In this document: in pieces, positions 1 through 6,169 of the stretch | How positions within the stretch are numbered: the stretch's first letter is position 1 | How the letters are laid out: each line of letters opens with the position of its first letter | NCBI GenBank assembly: GCA_002328745.1 | Contig: DCVQ01000003.1 | Span: forward strand, 24,237 to 37,102 | Reading direction: 5' to 3' | DNA: 12,866 bases | From: Actinobacteria bacterium UBA2184 | GTDB lineage: Bacteria; Actinomycetota; Coriobacteriia; Anaerosomatales; Anaerosomataceae | Translations under genes and position numbers: made by a program | Notes under the pieces: model-generated | What the model was told of the DNA's origin: nothing | Seen by the model: the letters and a program-made list of their open reading frames with translations, nothing else | Databases searched by the model: none

Positions 1-668
1 CCGCGCGCGATCGTGCGTCCCGAAGGGTCGGCGACGACGCTGCATCCGTCGAAGACGAGCTCGTCCTGCCCGCCCACCAGATTGCAGTAGGCGATCCACA
101 CGCCGTTGTCGCGCGCGCGGTCGCCGAGCATTCGCACCCTCTCCGCCGCCTTGCCGGCGTGGAACGGCGAGGCCGAGATGTTGAGGACGACCTCGGCCCC
201 GGCAGCGGCCAGGCGGCGCGCGGTCCCTGGCAGCCAGATGTCCTCGCAGATCGTGATCGCGCACGCCGTGCCCGCTACGGGCACGACCATGTCGGTCTCT
301 CCCGGCTCGAAGTAGCGCTCTTCGTCGAACACGCCGTAGTTGGGCAGCTCGCGCTTGAAGTAGGTGGCGACCACGCGCCCGTCGGCGACGAGGGCGGCGG
401 CGTTGCGCAGGCCGCGGTCGTCACGGTCTACGTAGCCCACGAGCGCGCATCGCTGTGCGCGCGAGGCGAACTCCCCCACCGCGTCGATGGAGCGCGCGAC
501 GAAGTCGGGGCGCGCGAGCAGGTCCTCGGGCGGATAGCCCGTGAGCGCCAGCTCGGGCAGGAGGACGATGTCGGCATCATCGGCCGACGCGACGACGGAG
601 AGACATCGCTCGAGATTGCCCGCGATGTCCCCGACGGTGACGTTGATCTGTGCGAGTGCGACGCGCAT
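1..668 (-). CDS. nadE: Glutamine-dependent NAD+ synthetase, N-terminal glutaminase domain (partial, runs off the left edge)
   Basis: Only the first 222 codons are present. The family hydrolyses glutamine in an N-terminal nitrilase-type domain and channels the ammonia to a C-terminal synthetase domain that amidates deamido-NAD+. Seen here: ATG at 668, an opening MRVALAQINVTVGDIAGN typical of the family, the catalytic Glu in LPELALTGYPPEDLL (E39), Lys in YFKRELPNYGVFDE (K105) and the nucleophile Cys in ICEDIW (C141), so the Glu-Lys-Cys triad is complete. The GYPPEDLL segment is characteristic of NadE rather than of other nitrilase-fold amidases. The synthetase domain would lie to the left of the window, so the two-domain form is inferred. 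No strong Shine-Dalgarno is visible before the ATG. The gene is divergent from the selenoprotein at 776 and shares its upstream region. Confidence 0.9.
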   Translation of the reverse strand, partial: MRVALAQINVTVGDIAGNLERCLSVVASADDADIVLLPELALTGYPPEDLLARPDFVARSIDAVGEFASRAQRCALVGYVDRDDRGLRNAAALVADGRVVATYFKRELPNYGVFDEERYFEPGETDMVVPVAGTACAITICEDIWLPGTARRLAAAGAEVVLNISASPFHAGKAAERVRMLGDRARDNGVWIAYCNLVGGQDELVFDGCSVVADPSGRTIAR

Positions 669-713
669 GCGCCGAGTCTACCACCACGCGACGTCGGCAA
701 ACGCGCTCCGCCC

Positions 714-749
714 GGGGTATACCCCCATGGGTACCCCGTGGGGTATGAT
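714..749 (+). promoter_or_regulatory. Nested TACCC/GGGTA palindromes overlapping a -10-like box (possible CsoR/CstR-family operator)
   Basis: Seen: a perfect 12-nt palindrome GGGGTATACCCC (714-725), then GGGTACCC (729-736), then TACCCCGTGGGGTA (732-745), arms of 6 around a 2-nt centre. A good extended -10-like hexamer TATGAT (744-749) overlaps the last arm; no convincing -35 is present, which is common where an activator or repressor binds. The predicted transcript would start near 756, just before the Shine-Dalgarno AAAGGAG (765-771) of the selenoprotein gene. Known: CsoR/RcnR/CstR repressors use C-tract/G-tract operators with TACCC and GGGTA half-sites. The assignment to that family is inference; the same sites could also control the divergent nadE. 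Confidence 0.5.
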
Positions 750-775
750 ATCCGCGCACCGACGAAAGGAGAACG

Positions 776-1183
776 ATGCGCACGCTCGTCCGCATATCCG
801 TGTTCGCCCTTGCCCTCGCCTTCGCCTTCGCGCTGGCGGGGTGCTCCGGGTCCGGTGGCACCGGCGACTCGGCCCTCACACCGAACGAGGACCCCGTTCC
901 GGCCGGCATGCCGGCGATGTACGAGTTCTACACGGACACTTGACCCAGCTGCAAGACGATGGCGCCCGTGGTCAACGGGCTGAAGGACGACTACGACGGA
1001 TCCGTCGCGATCCGCATATACAACGTAGGCACGAGCAGCGCGGGCAACGCGCTTGCCGACAAGTATGGCGTTCAGTACGTCCCGACGTTCGTCTTCGTCG
1101 ATGGCGACGGCGAGTACGTCGACATGATCATCGGGGAAACCAGCGAAGCCACGCTCCGCAAGGCCCTCGACAGCCTCGACTAA
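776..1183 (+). CDS. Thioredoxin-fold lipoprotein, probable selenoprotein (Sec56-Pro-Ser-Cys59, TGA read through at 941-943)
   Basis: Read with the in-frame TGA as selenocysteine, this gives a 135-residue protein. It has a Lys-poor signal peptide with a lipobox LAGC (Cys23), so it should be anchored outside the membrane; a short Ser/Gly/Thr linker; then a thioredoxin domain from about residue 46. The TGA is codon 56 and falls exactly on the first cysteine of the redox motif: T-U-P-S-C-K-T-M-A-P, followed by the cis-proline segment YVPTFVF (P103). The frame before and after TGA is one continuous domain. The start is ATG 776 with AAAGGAG four bases upstream. A hairpin with a GGTCA loop follows the TGA at bacterial SECIS distance. 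The role is inferred: a thiol/selenol oxidoreductase at the cell surface; partners are unknown. Alternatives are a nonsense mutation or a sequencing error. An ORF opening at ATG 959 would be an artefact lacking half of the active site. Confidence 0.85.
941..980 (+). promoter_or_regulatory. UGA selenocysteine codon and bacterial SECIS-like hairpin
   Basis: TGA occupies 941-943. Downstream, GCCCGT (964-969) pairs perfectly with ACGGGC (975-980), leaving a 5-nt loop GGTCA (970-974). The loop starts 26 nt after the TGA, within the range usual for bacterial SECIS elements, and its GGUC matches the apical loop of the E. coli fdhF element. SelB would bind here to bring Sec-tRNA to the UGA. A lower stem is not obvious by eye. 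Confidence 0.72.
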
Positions 1184-1199
1184 GGCCGGCACCTGCGCC

Positions 1200-1235
1200 G
1201 CGAACGAGGCCGCCGGATCCGGCGGCCTCGTTCGC
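1200..1235. terminator. Perfect 36-nt palindrome between convergent genes, probable bidirectional terminator
   Basis: Eighteen bases (1200-1217) are exactly repeated in reverse complement at 1218-1235, centred on GGATCC. It begins 17 nt after the selenoprotein stop and lies about 100 nt beyond the end of trpA, which converges from the other side. No T-run follows on either strand, so it is not a textbook intrinsic terminator; U-less hairpins at 3' ends are common in high-GC actinobacteria. The terminator role rests on position and symmetry. Confidence 0.6.
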
Positions 1236-1268
1236 ATCCGGATGTCCCCCCGCAAGGCGTTCGGCAGG

Positions 1269-1304
1269 ATCTGGCGGGGCTTTCGCGCCGATCTGGCGGG
1301 GCTC
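1269..1304. repeat. Short direct repeat GATCTGGCGGGGCT, two copies
   Basis: GATCTGGCGGGGCT occurs at 1269-1282 and again at 1291-1304, a 22-nt period, with a third degenerate unit (GATCTCGCCGGG) from 1315. The repeat sits in the trpA 3' trailer, in the convergent gap. No function is evident; it may be slippage or a remnant of a repeat family. Confidence 0.6.
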
Positions 1305-1335
1305 CTCGGCGCGGATCTCGCCGGGCGTGGGGCCC

Positions 1336-2136
1336 TCAGCCGCCGCTGACGGCGACAGCGAGCGTGCGCACGAAGCGCTCCACCTCGGCGGGGTCCTCCT
1401 GGCGCCTGACGATCGCGCTGCCGACTATCACGCCATCGGCGACAGCCGCGACCTGCGCGGCCTGCTCCGCCGTGCCTACCCCGAATCCCACGGCGACCGG
1501 CAGCGACGTGTGCGTGCGTATGCGCCCGACCAGGTCGCTCAGGCCGAGCGCGAGCGACTCCCGCTCGCCGGTGACACCCGTGGCGCTCACGCAGTACACG
1601 AACCCGGCCGACGCTCCGGCGATCACCTCGAGCCGCTCGTCGGTGGAGGTGGGCGCCGCAAGAAAGACGGTGTCGATCCCTCCTGAGACCCGCAGCCATG
1701 GCCCGGCCGCCTCAGGCGGCATGTCGGGCACGATCGCCCCCGCGACGCCGGCGGCGCGCATACGCGCCGCCGCATCGGACAGCCCGAGCCGCATGAGCGG
1801 GTTGAGGTACGTCATAGCGACCACGGGAGGGCCCTCCGGCACGCCCGGGTCCTGCACGAACGCCTCGGCCACCTGCAGGGCGTGCACGAGACCGAACCCG
1901 CCCTCCTGCTCGCGCGCCACCTTGGCGGCGGCGGCGATGACCGGACCGTCGGCCAGCGGATCGCCGTACGGGACGCCGAGCTCGATGACGTCGGCGCCCC
2001 CGCGCGCGGCCGCGCGCAGCGCCTCGAGCGAGGCCGCGCGGTCGGGGTAGCCCGCGAGCACGTAGGCGACGAGCGCCGGCCTCCCCTTGCGAAAGGCGGC
2101 GGTCAGGCGGGACGTCGTGCCCGCATCAGCCGACAC
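1336..2136 (-). CDS. trpA: Tryptophan synthase alpha subunit
   Basis: 266 residues, normal family length. It cleaves indole-3-glycerol phosphate to indole and glyceraldehyde 3-phosphate, and passes indole to the beta subunit through the TrpA2B2 tunnel. The TIM-barrel signatures are present: LVAYVLAGYPD near the N-terminus, VIELGVPYGDPLADGPVI with catalytic Glu52 and Asp63, IVPDMPPEAAGPW, and the phosphate-binding GFGVGTAEQ and GVIVGSAIV. The usual Ser of PFSDP is Gly here (PYGDP), a change near but not at the catalytic residues. It is the last gene of the operon. The start is GTG at 2136, inside the end of trpB (11-nt overlap), indicating translational coupling; a TrpA-sized protein with this N-terminus supports that choice. 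Confidence 0.97.
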   Translation of the reverse strand: MSADAGTTSRLTAAFRKGRPALVAYVLAGYPDRAASLEALRAAARGGADVIELGVPYGDPLADGPVIAAAAKVAREQEGGFGLVHALQVAEAFVQDPGVPEGPPVVAMTYLNPLMRLGLSDAAARMRAAGVAGAIVPDMPPEAAGPWLRVSGGIDTVFLAAPTSTDERLEVIAGASAGFVYCVSATGVTGERESLALGLSDLVGRIRTHTSLPVAVGFGVGTAEQAAQVAAVADGVIVGSAIVRRQEDPAEVERFVRTLAVAVSGG

Positions 2137-3364
2137 CGAGACCCGCCTCGCGCACGATGTCCATGTCCTTGTCCCCGCGGCCCGAGACCGTGACCACGAC
2201 CACCGCGTCGGACCCCAGCTCCCCGGCCAGGCGCGGCAGCAGCGCGAGCGCGTGGCTCGACTCGATGGCCGGGATGATGCCCTCCGTGCGGGTGAGCAGC
2301 GCGAACGCCTCGAGCGCCTCGGCGTCCGTCACGCCTTCGTAGCGCACGAGCCCCTCGTCCTTCAGGTAGCTGTGCTCGGGACCGACGCCCGGGTAATCGA
2401 GCCCGGCCGAGATGGAGTACGCCTCCAGCGGATTGCCGGCATCGTCCTGAAGCAGGTACGAGTAGAACCCGTGAAGCACGCCCGGCGAGCCCTTGGTGAG
2501 CGCCGCCCCGTGCTTGTCGGTATCGAGGCCAAGCCCGGCCGCCTCGGCGCCGATGAGCAGCGGGCGCTCACCGGCCGGGACGTCGCGCAGGAAGGGGTAG
2601 AACGTGCCGATGGCGTTGCTGCCGCCGCCCACACACGCGACCACCGCGTCCACACGCCCGATCTCCTTCTCCTCCATCTGCCCGAGGATCTCCGAGCCGA
2701 TCACGCTCTGGAAGTCGCGCACCATCTGTGGATACGGGTGGGGCCCCAGCGCCGAGCCGATGACATAGAACGTGTCCTCGACCCGCTCGACCCAGTGACG
2801 CAGCGCGGCGGTGACCGCATCGGCAAGCGTGCCCGACCCGTCGGAGACCGGCACGACTTCGGCGCCGAGCAGACGCATCTTGTAGACGTTGAGCGCCTGG
2901 CGGCGGATATCCTCGACGCCCATGAAGACCGCGCACTCGAGACCCATCAGCGCCGCCGTGGTCGCCGTGGCCACGCCGTGCTGGCCGGCGCCCGTCTCGG
3001 CGATGACGCGCTTCTTGCCCATGCGCTTCGCAAGCAGGCACTGGCCGATCGTGTTGTTGATCTTGTGCGCGCCCGTGTGGTTGAGATCCTCGCGCTTGAG
3101 ATACACCGCGCCCAGGCCGACGGCCTCCGCGAGGCGATCGGCGCGATACAGCGGGGACGGACGACCGACGTAGTCGCGGAGCAGGTAGATCAGCTCGTCG
3201 AGGAAGGCCGGATCGGCGATCGCCTCCGCGTATGCGGCGGCGAGCTCGCCCAGCGCGGGAACCACGGTCTCGGGCACGAACGTCCCGCCGTACGGACCGT
3301 AGAAGCCCTGCGCATCGGGCGTCGAGTACGCGAGTTCGGCCGAGGGCAAAAGCACGTCAGTCAT
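2126..3364 (-). CDS. trpB: Tryptophan synthase beta subunit (canonical TrpB1)
   Basis: 412 residues. This PLP enzyme condenses indole with serine to form tryptophan, in complex with TrpA. The N-terminus contains GFYGPYGGTFVPET, a hallmark of the TrpA-dependent class. The PLP lysine is K101 in NHTGAHKINN, the catalytic glutamate E123 lies in AETGAGQHG, the phosphate loop is GGGSN (246-250), and SGRGDKD (394-400) closes the cofactor pocket. The reading frame stays open 71 codons upstream of the ATG, but that part lies in trpF and is not TrpB-like. ATG 3364 has GGGAGG six bases upstream and overlaps the trpF stop by 4 nt. The gene directly precedes trpA, as expected for partners. A second beta gene is in the same operon (4011-5375). 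Confidence 0.97.
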   Translation of the reverse strand: MTDVLLPSAELAYSTPDAQGFYGPYGGTFVPETVVPALGELAAAYAEAIADPAFLDELIYLLRDYVGRPSPLYRADRLAEAVGLGAVYLKREDLNHTGAHKINNTIGQCLLAKRMGKKRVIAETGAGQHGVATATTAALMGLECAVFMGVEDIRRQALNVYKMRLLGAEVVPVSDGSGTLADAVTAALRHWVERVEDTFYVIGSALGPHPYPQMVRDFQSVIGSEILGQMEEKEIGRVDAVVACVGGGSNAIGTFYPFLRDVPAGERPLLIGAEAAGLGLDTDKHGAALTKGSPGVLHGFYSYLLQDDAGNPLEAYSISAGLDYPGVGPEHSYLKDEGLVRYEGVTDAEALEAFALLTRTEGIIPAIESSHALALLPRLAGELGSDAVVVVTVSGRGDKDMDIVREAGLGVG

Positions 3365-4005
3365 CCCAGAACCTCCCGATCGGCGGCGTGCACGGCCGCG
3401 CAGAACGAATCGATGAGCCCGTGGTCCTTGAGGCCCGGCGCGGACTCCACGCCTGAGGACACGTCGACGGCGAACGGGCGCAGCGTGCGTACCGCGTTGC
3501 CGACAGTGCCCGGCTCGAGGCCTCCCGCGAGCAGGACGGGCGCCCAGTCGGGCAGTCGTCCCGCGACATCGTACCAATCGAACGCCACGCCCGTGCCTCC
3601 TCGCTCCCCGCCCGGCACGTAGGTGTCGAGCAGCAGCGCCGCGACCGTGGTGCGGTAGCGGTCCACCGACGCCGCATCGAACCCCGGCCCGACGCGGAGG
3701 GCCTTGATCACCGGAACGGGTGCGGCAGCGCAGTCCTCCGGCGTCTCGTCGCCGTGGAACTGCACGGCGGTGAGGCCGAGCCGGGCGACGGCCTCGCCGA
3801 TGAAGCCGGGACTCGCGTCCACGAAGACGCCGATGCGCGCCACGAGCGGCGGCGCCGTGGCAAGCACGGCCGCCGCCTGCTCGAGCGAGACTCGGCGCTT
3901 CGACGGGGCGAGAACCACGCCGAGCGCGTCGGCGCCCGCCGCGACCGCTGCCGCCGCGTCCTCGGCCCTCGTGAGGCCGCAGATCTTGATGCGCGTCCGG
4001 CGCAT
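3361..4005 (-). CDS. trpF: Phosphoribosylanthranilate isomerase
   Basis: 214 residues, a usual length. It performs the Amadori rearrangement of phosphoribosylanthranilate to CdRP, the step before TrpC. Visible signatures: KICGLT with general-base Cys9, VQFHGDETPE (81-90), LLLDTYVPGG with general-acid Asp127, LLAGGLEPGTV (158-168) and DVSSGVESAPGLKD (181-194), which bind phosphate. The chosen start is ATG 4005, because the protein begins MRRTRIKICGLT like other family members; the frame extends much further upstream, but that is shadow coding inside trpB2. It starts 5 nt after the trpB2 stop and ends in an ATGA overlap with trpB. The separate trpF, not fused to trpC, contrasts with the fused trpGD upstream. 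Confidence 0.96.
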   Translation of the reverse strand: MRRTRIKICGLTRAEDAAAAVAAGADALGVVLAPSKRRVSLEQAAAVLATAPPLVARIGVFVDASPGFIGEAVARLGLTAVQFHGDETPEDCAAAPVPVIKALRVGPGFDAASVDRYRTTVAALLLDTYVPGGERGGTGVAFDWYDVAGRLPDWAPVLLAGGLEPGTVGNAVRTLRPFAVDVSSGVESAPGLKDHGLIDSFCAAVHAADREVLG

Positions 4006-4010
4006 CGGGG

Positions 4011-5375
4011 CTACTCGGCCTCGTGCAGGGTCGCGCCGGCCGCGAAGTCGAAGTCCTTCAGCTCGCCGGCGTTGTACTGCGCGTACGCGGCCAGGTCGAA
4101 GTGCCCGTGACCCGAGAGGTTGAAGAGGATGACCTTGTCCTCGCCGGCCGCCTGGGCCGCCTTGGCCTCGTTGATGGCCCCAAGTATCGCGTGGCTGCTC
4201 TCCGGCGCGGGCAGGATGCCCTCGGCGCGCGCGAACTGGACTGCCGCCTCGAAGCATGCGGTCTGGTCGACCGCGACCGCCTCGACCTCGCCATCGTGCA
4301 CGAGGCTGCTCACCAGCGGCGAGTCGCCGTGATAGCGAAGCCCACCCGCATGGATGCCGGCCGGCACGAAGTCGTGTCCGAGGGTGTACATCAGCAGCTG
4401 CGGCGTCATGCCGGCCTCGTCGCCGAGGTCGTAGCGGTACTCGCCGGCGGTGAGTGTGGGGCAGGCCTTCGGCTCGACCGCCACGAGGCGCGCGTTGCTC
4501 TTGCCGTCGAGCTTGCGCCGGTAGTACGGGAACGCCAGCCCGGCGAAGTTGGAGCCGCCGCCGACGCAGGCCACGACGACGTCGGGCTCCTCCTCGGCGA
4601 GCGCCATCTGCTCGATGGCCTCGAGCCCGATGATGCTCTGGTGCAGGCACACGTGGTTGAGCACGCTGCCCAGCGAGTAGTGCGTGCCCGGGTCCTTGAG
4701 CGCGACCTCGCAGGCCTCCGAGATCGCGATGCCGAGCGAGCCGGTGGAGTCCGGGTCCATGGCGAGCACGTGGCGGCCCGCGTCAGTCAGGTTCGTGGGC
4801 GACGGATGCACGCTGGCGCCGTAGGTCTCCATGAGGATGCGGCGGTACGGCTTCTGCTCGTAGCTCACCTTGACCATGAACACCTCGACGTCGATGCCGA
4901 AGAGCGCACCGGCGATCGCAAGCGCGCTTCCCCACTGGCCCGCGCCCGTCTCGGTGGAGAGCTTGGTGATGCCCTCCTGCTTGTTGTAGTAGGCCTGCGG
5001 GATGGCGGTGTTGGGCTTATGCGAACCCGCAGGCGAGACGCCCTCGTACTTGTAGAAGATCTTGATGCCCGCAGGAAGTCCGAGTACGCGCTCGAGCGCC
5101 CTCGCGCGCAGCAGCGGCGACGGACGATACGTCTTGTACACGTCGATGACGGCGCCGGGAATGTCGATCCAGCGGTCCGGCGACATCTCCTGCTTGATGC
5201 ACTCCATCGGGAAGAGCATCGCAAGCCGCTCGCCGATCTGGTCCATCGAAAGCTCGGTACCGTCGGGCGCGAACGCCTTCGGCGGCGCGAGCGGTGTCTT
5301 GAGATCGGGGATCACGTTGTACCAGGCCTCCGGGATCCTGGTCTCGTCGAGCCCGAACCTCGTCTTGTCGCTCAT
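4011..5375 (-). CDS. trpB2: TrpB2-type (TrpB-like) tryptophan synthase beta chain
   Basis: 454 residues, longer than canonical TrpB, with the N-terminal extension (RIPEAWYNVIPDL) and family features of the TrpB2/COG1350 group. The PLP lysine is K120 in GSHKPNTA, instead of the HKINN of TrpB1; the catalytic Glu is E142 in TETGAGQWG; the phosphate loop is GGGSN (272-276); the C-terminal LSGHGHFD replaces SGRGDKD. Known: TrpB2 makes tryptophan from indole and serine and interacts poorly or not at all with TrpA; roles in indole salvage and, for some members, O-phosphoserine use or serine deamination have been proposed. Which applies here cannot be read from sequence. The start ATG 5375 overlaps the trpC stop (ATGA) and has AAAGGAG seven bases upstream. 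Its place between trpC and trpF shows it is co-transcribed with a full trpBA pair. Confidence 0.93.
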   Translation of the reverse strand: MSDKTRFGLDETRIPEAWYNVIPDLKTPLAPPKAFAPDGTELSMDQIGERLAMLFPMECIKQEMSPDRWIDIPGAVIDVYKTYRPSPLLRARALERVLGLPAGIKIFYKYEGVSPAGSHKPNTAIPQAYYNKQEGITKLSTETGAGQWGSALAIAGALFGIDVEVFMVKVSYEQKPYRRILMETYGASVHPSPTNLTDAGRHVLAMDPDSTGSLGIAISEACEVALKDPGTHYSLGSVLNHVCLHQSIIGLEAIEQMALAEEEPDVVVACVGGGSNFAGLAFPYYRRKLDGKSNARLVAVEPKACPTLTAGEYRYDLGDEAGMTPQLLMYTLGHDFVPAGIHAGGLRYHGDSPLVSSLVHDGEVEAVAVDQTACFEAAVQFARAEGILPAPESSHAILGAINEAKAAQAAGEDKVILFNLSGHGHFDLAAYAQYNAGELKDFDFAAGATLHEAE

Positions 5376-6169
5376 TGCCGTGCTCCTTTCCGTACGCCGG
5401 TCAGTTCTGAGAGTACGTCTTCGGGAAACGGCGAGCGCATCAGCGTCTCGCCGACAAGCACCGCATCAGCGCCGGCCGAGGCCGCCGCCCCCACATCGCT
5501 GCGGGTCTTCACACCACTGGCAGCCACGAGCGTCACATCGAACCGCCTCGCCTCCTCGAGAACCCGGTAGGCGCGCGCCGGATCCACATCGAGCGTTCGC
5601 AGATCCCGGCTGTTCACCGCGATCACGCCTGAGCGTACGCCGAGCGCGATCGCGAGCTCATCGGCGCTCACGATCTCCACGAGCGGCGTCATGCCGAGCG
5701 TCACCGCGGTGTCGGCGAAGTCCTTCGTAAGGTTGCCGAGCACGCTCACCATCAACAGCACCGCGTCGGCGCCATGGCCTCGCGCCACGAACAGCTGCGC
5801 GGGATCGACGATGAAGTCCTTGCACAGCACCGGGATGTCGACCGCGTCGGCCACGTCCGAGAGGTCGGCGAACGAGCCGCCGAAGTAGTCGGGCTCGGTG
5901 AGGACCGAGATCGCGGCTGCGCCTCCATCCTGGTAGTGGAGTGCCTGCTTGGATGCCTCGCACTCCGGCGCGATCGGCCCCGCGCTCGGAGAGGCCTTCT
6001 TCACCTCGGCGATGACCGCCACGTCCGCGCGCTCGCGAAGGGCCGCGCCGAAGTCACGCGGTGAGCGGGGGCAACACGCGAGCCGCTCGCGATCGGCCGC
6101 CGAGAGGTCGCCGTACTCCGCCCGAATGCGCTCGTGGCGGCGCGCCATCACCGTCTCGAGGAAGTTCAT
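5372..6169 (-). CDS. trpC: Indole-3-glycerol phosphate synthase
   Basis: 265 residues, normal for a stand-alone enzyme. It closes the indole ring of CdRP with loss of CO2 and water. Active-site positions known from the family are all recognisable: Glu55 and Lys57 in AEVKKASPSAG, Lys117 in LCKDFI, Glu165 in PLVEI, Asn186 in AVNSRDL and Ser218 in AASGVKT; ISVLTEPDYFGG (87-98) is another hallmark. Start ATG 6169 has GGGAGG close upstream and overlaps the trpGD stop in ATGA; the stop overlaps the trpB2 start in the same way. The N-terminal MNFLETVMARRHERI resembles the helix that precedes the barrel in this family. Confidence 0.97.
   Translation of the reverse strand: MNFLETVMARRHERIRAEYGDLSAADRERLACCPRSPRDFGAALRERADVAVIAEVKKASPSAGPIAPECEASKQALHYQDGGAAAISVLTEPDYFGGSFADLSDVADAVDIPVLCKDFIVDPAQLFVARGHGADAVLLMVSVLGNLTKDFADTAVTLGMTPLVEIVSADELAIALGVRSGVIAVNSRDLRTLDVDPARAYRVLEEARRFDVTLVAASGVKTRSDVGAAASAGADAVLVGETLMRSPFPEDVLSELTGVRKGARQ

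Noticed and set aside
959..1183. Stand-alone 74-residue ORF opening at ATG 959
   Set aside because: It is the C-terminal part of the selenoprotein; it would lack the signal peptide, the first beta strand and both residues of the redox motif, and no Shine-Dalgarno precedes it.
776..1183. Reading the thioredoxin gene as a pseudogene broken by a stop codon
   Set aside because: There is only one stop, it is TGA, it falls on the catalytic Cys position, and a SECIS-like hairpin follows; the rest of the frame is undamaged.
1269..1330. CRISPR-like or tandem array in the convergent gap
   Set aside because: Only two exact 14-nt copies plus a degenerate one; far too short and few for an array.
2087..3622. 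Long plus-strand open frame opposite trpB and trpF
   Set aside because: High GC third positions leave antisense frames open; the translation is Arg/His/Asp-rich with no recognisable domain. The same holds for long plus-strand frames at 4023-5570, 6733-8124, 8364-9617 and 11516-12742.
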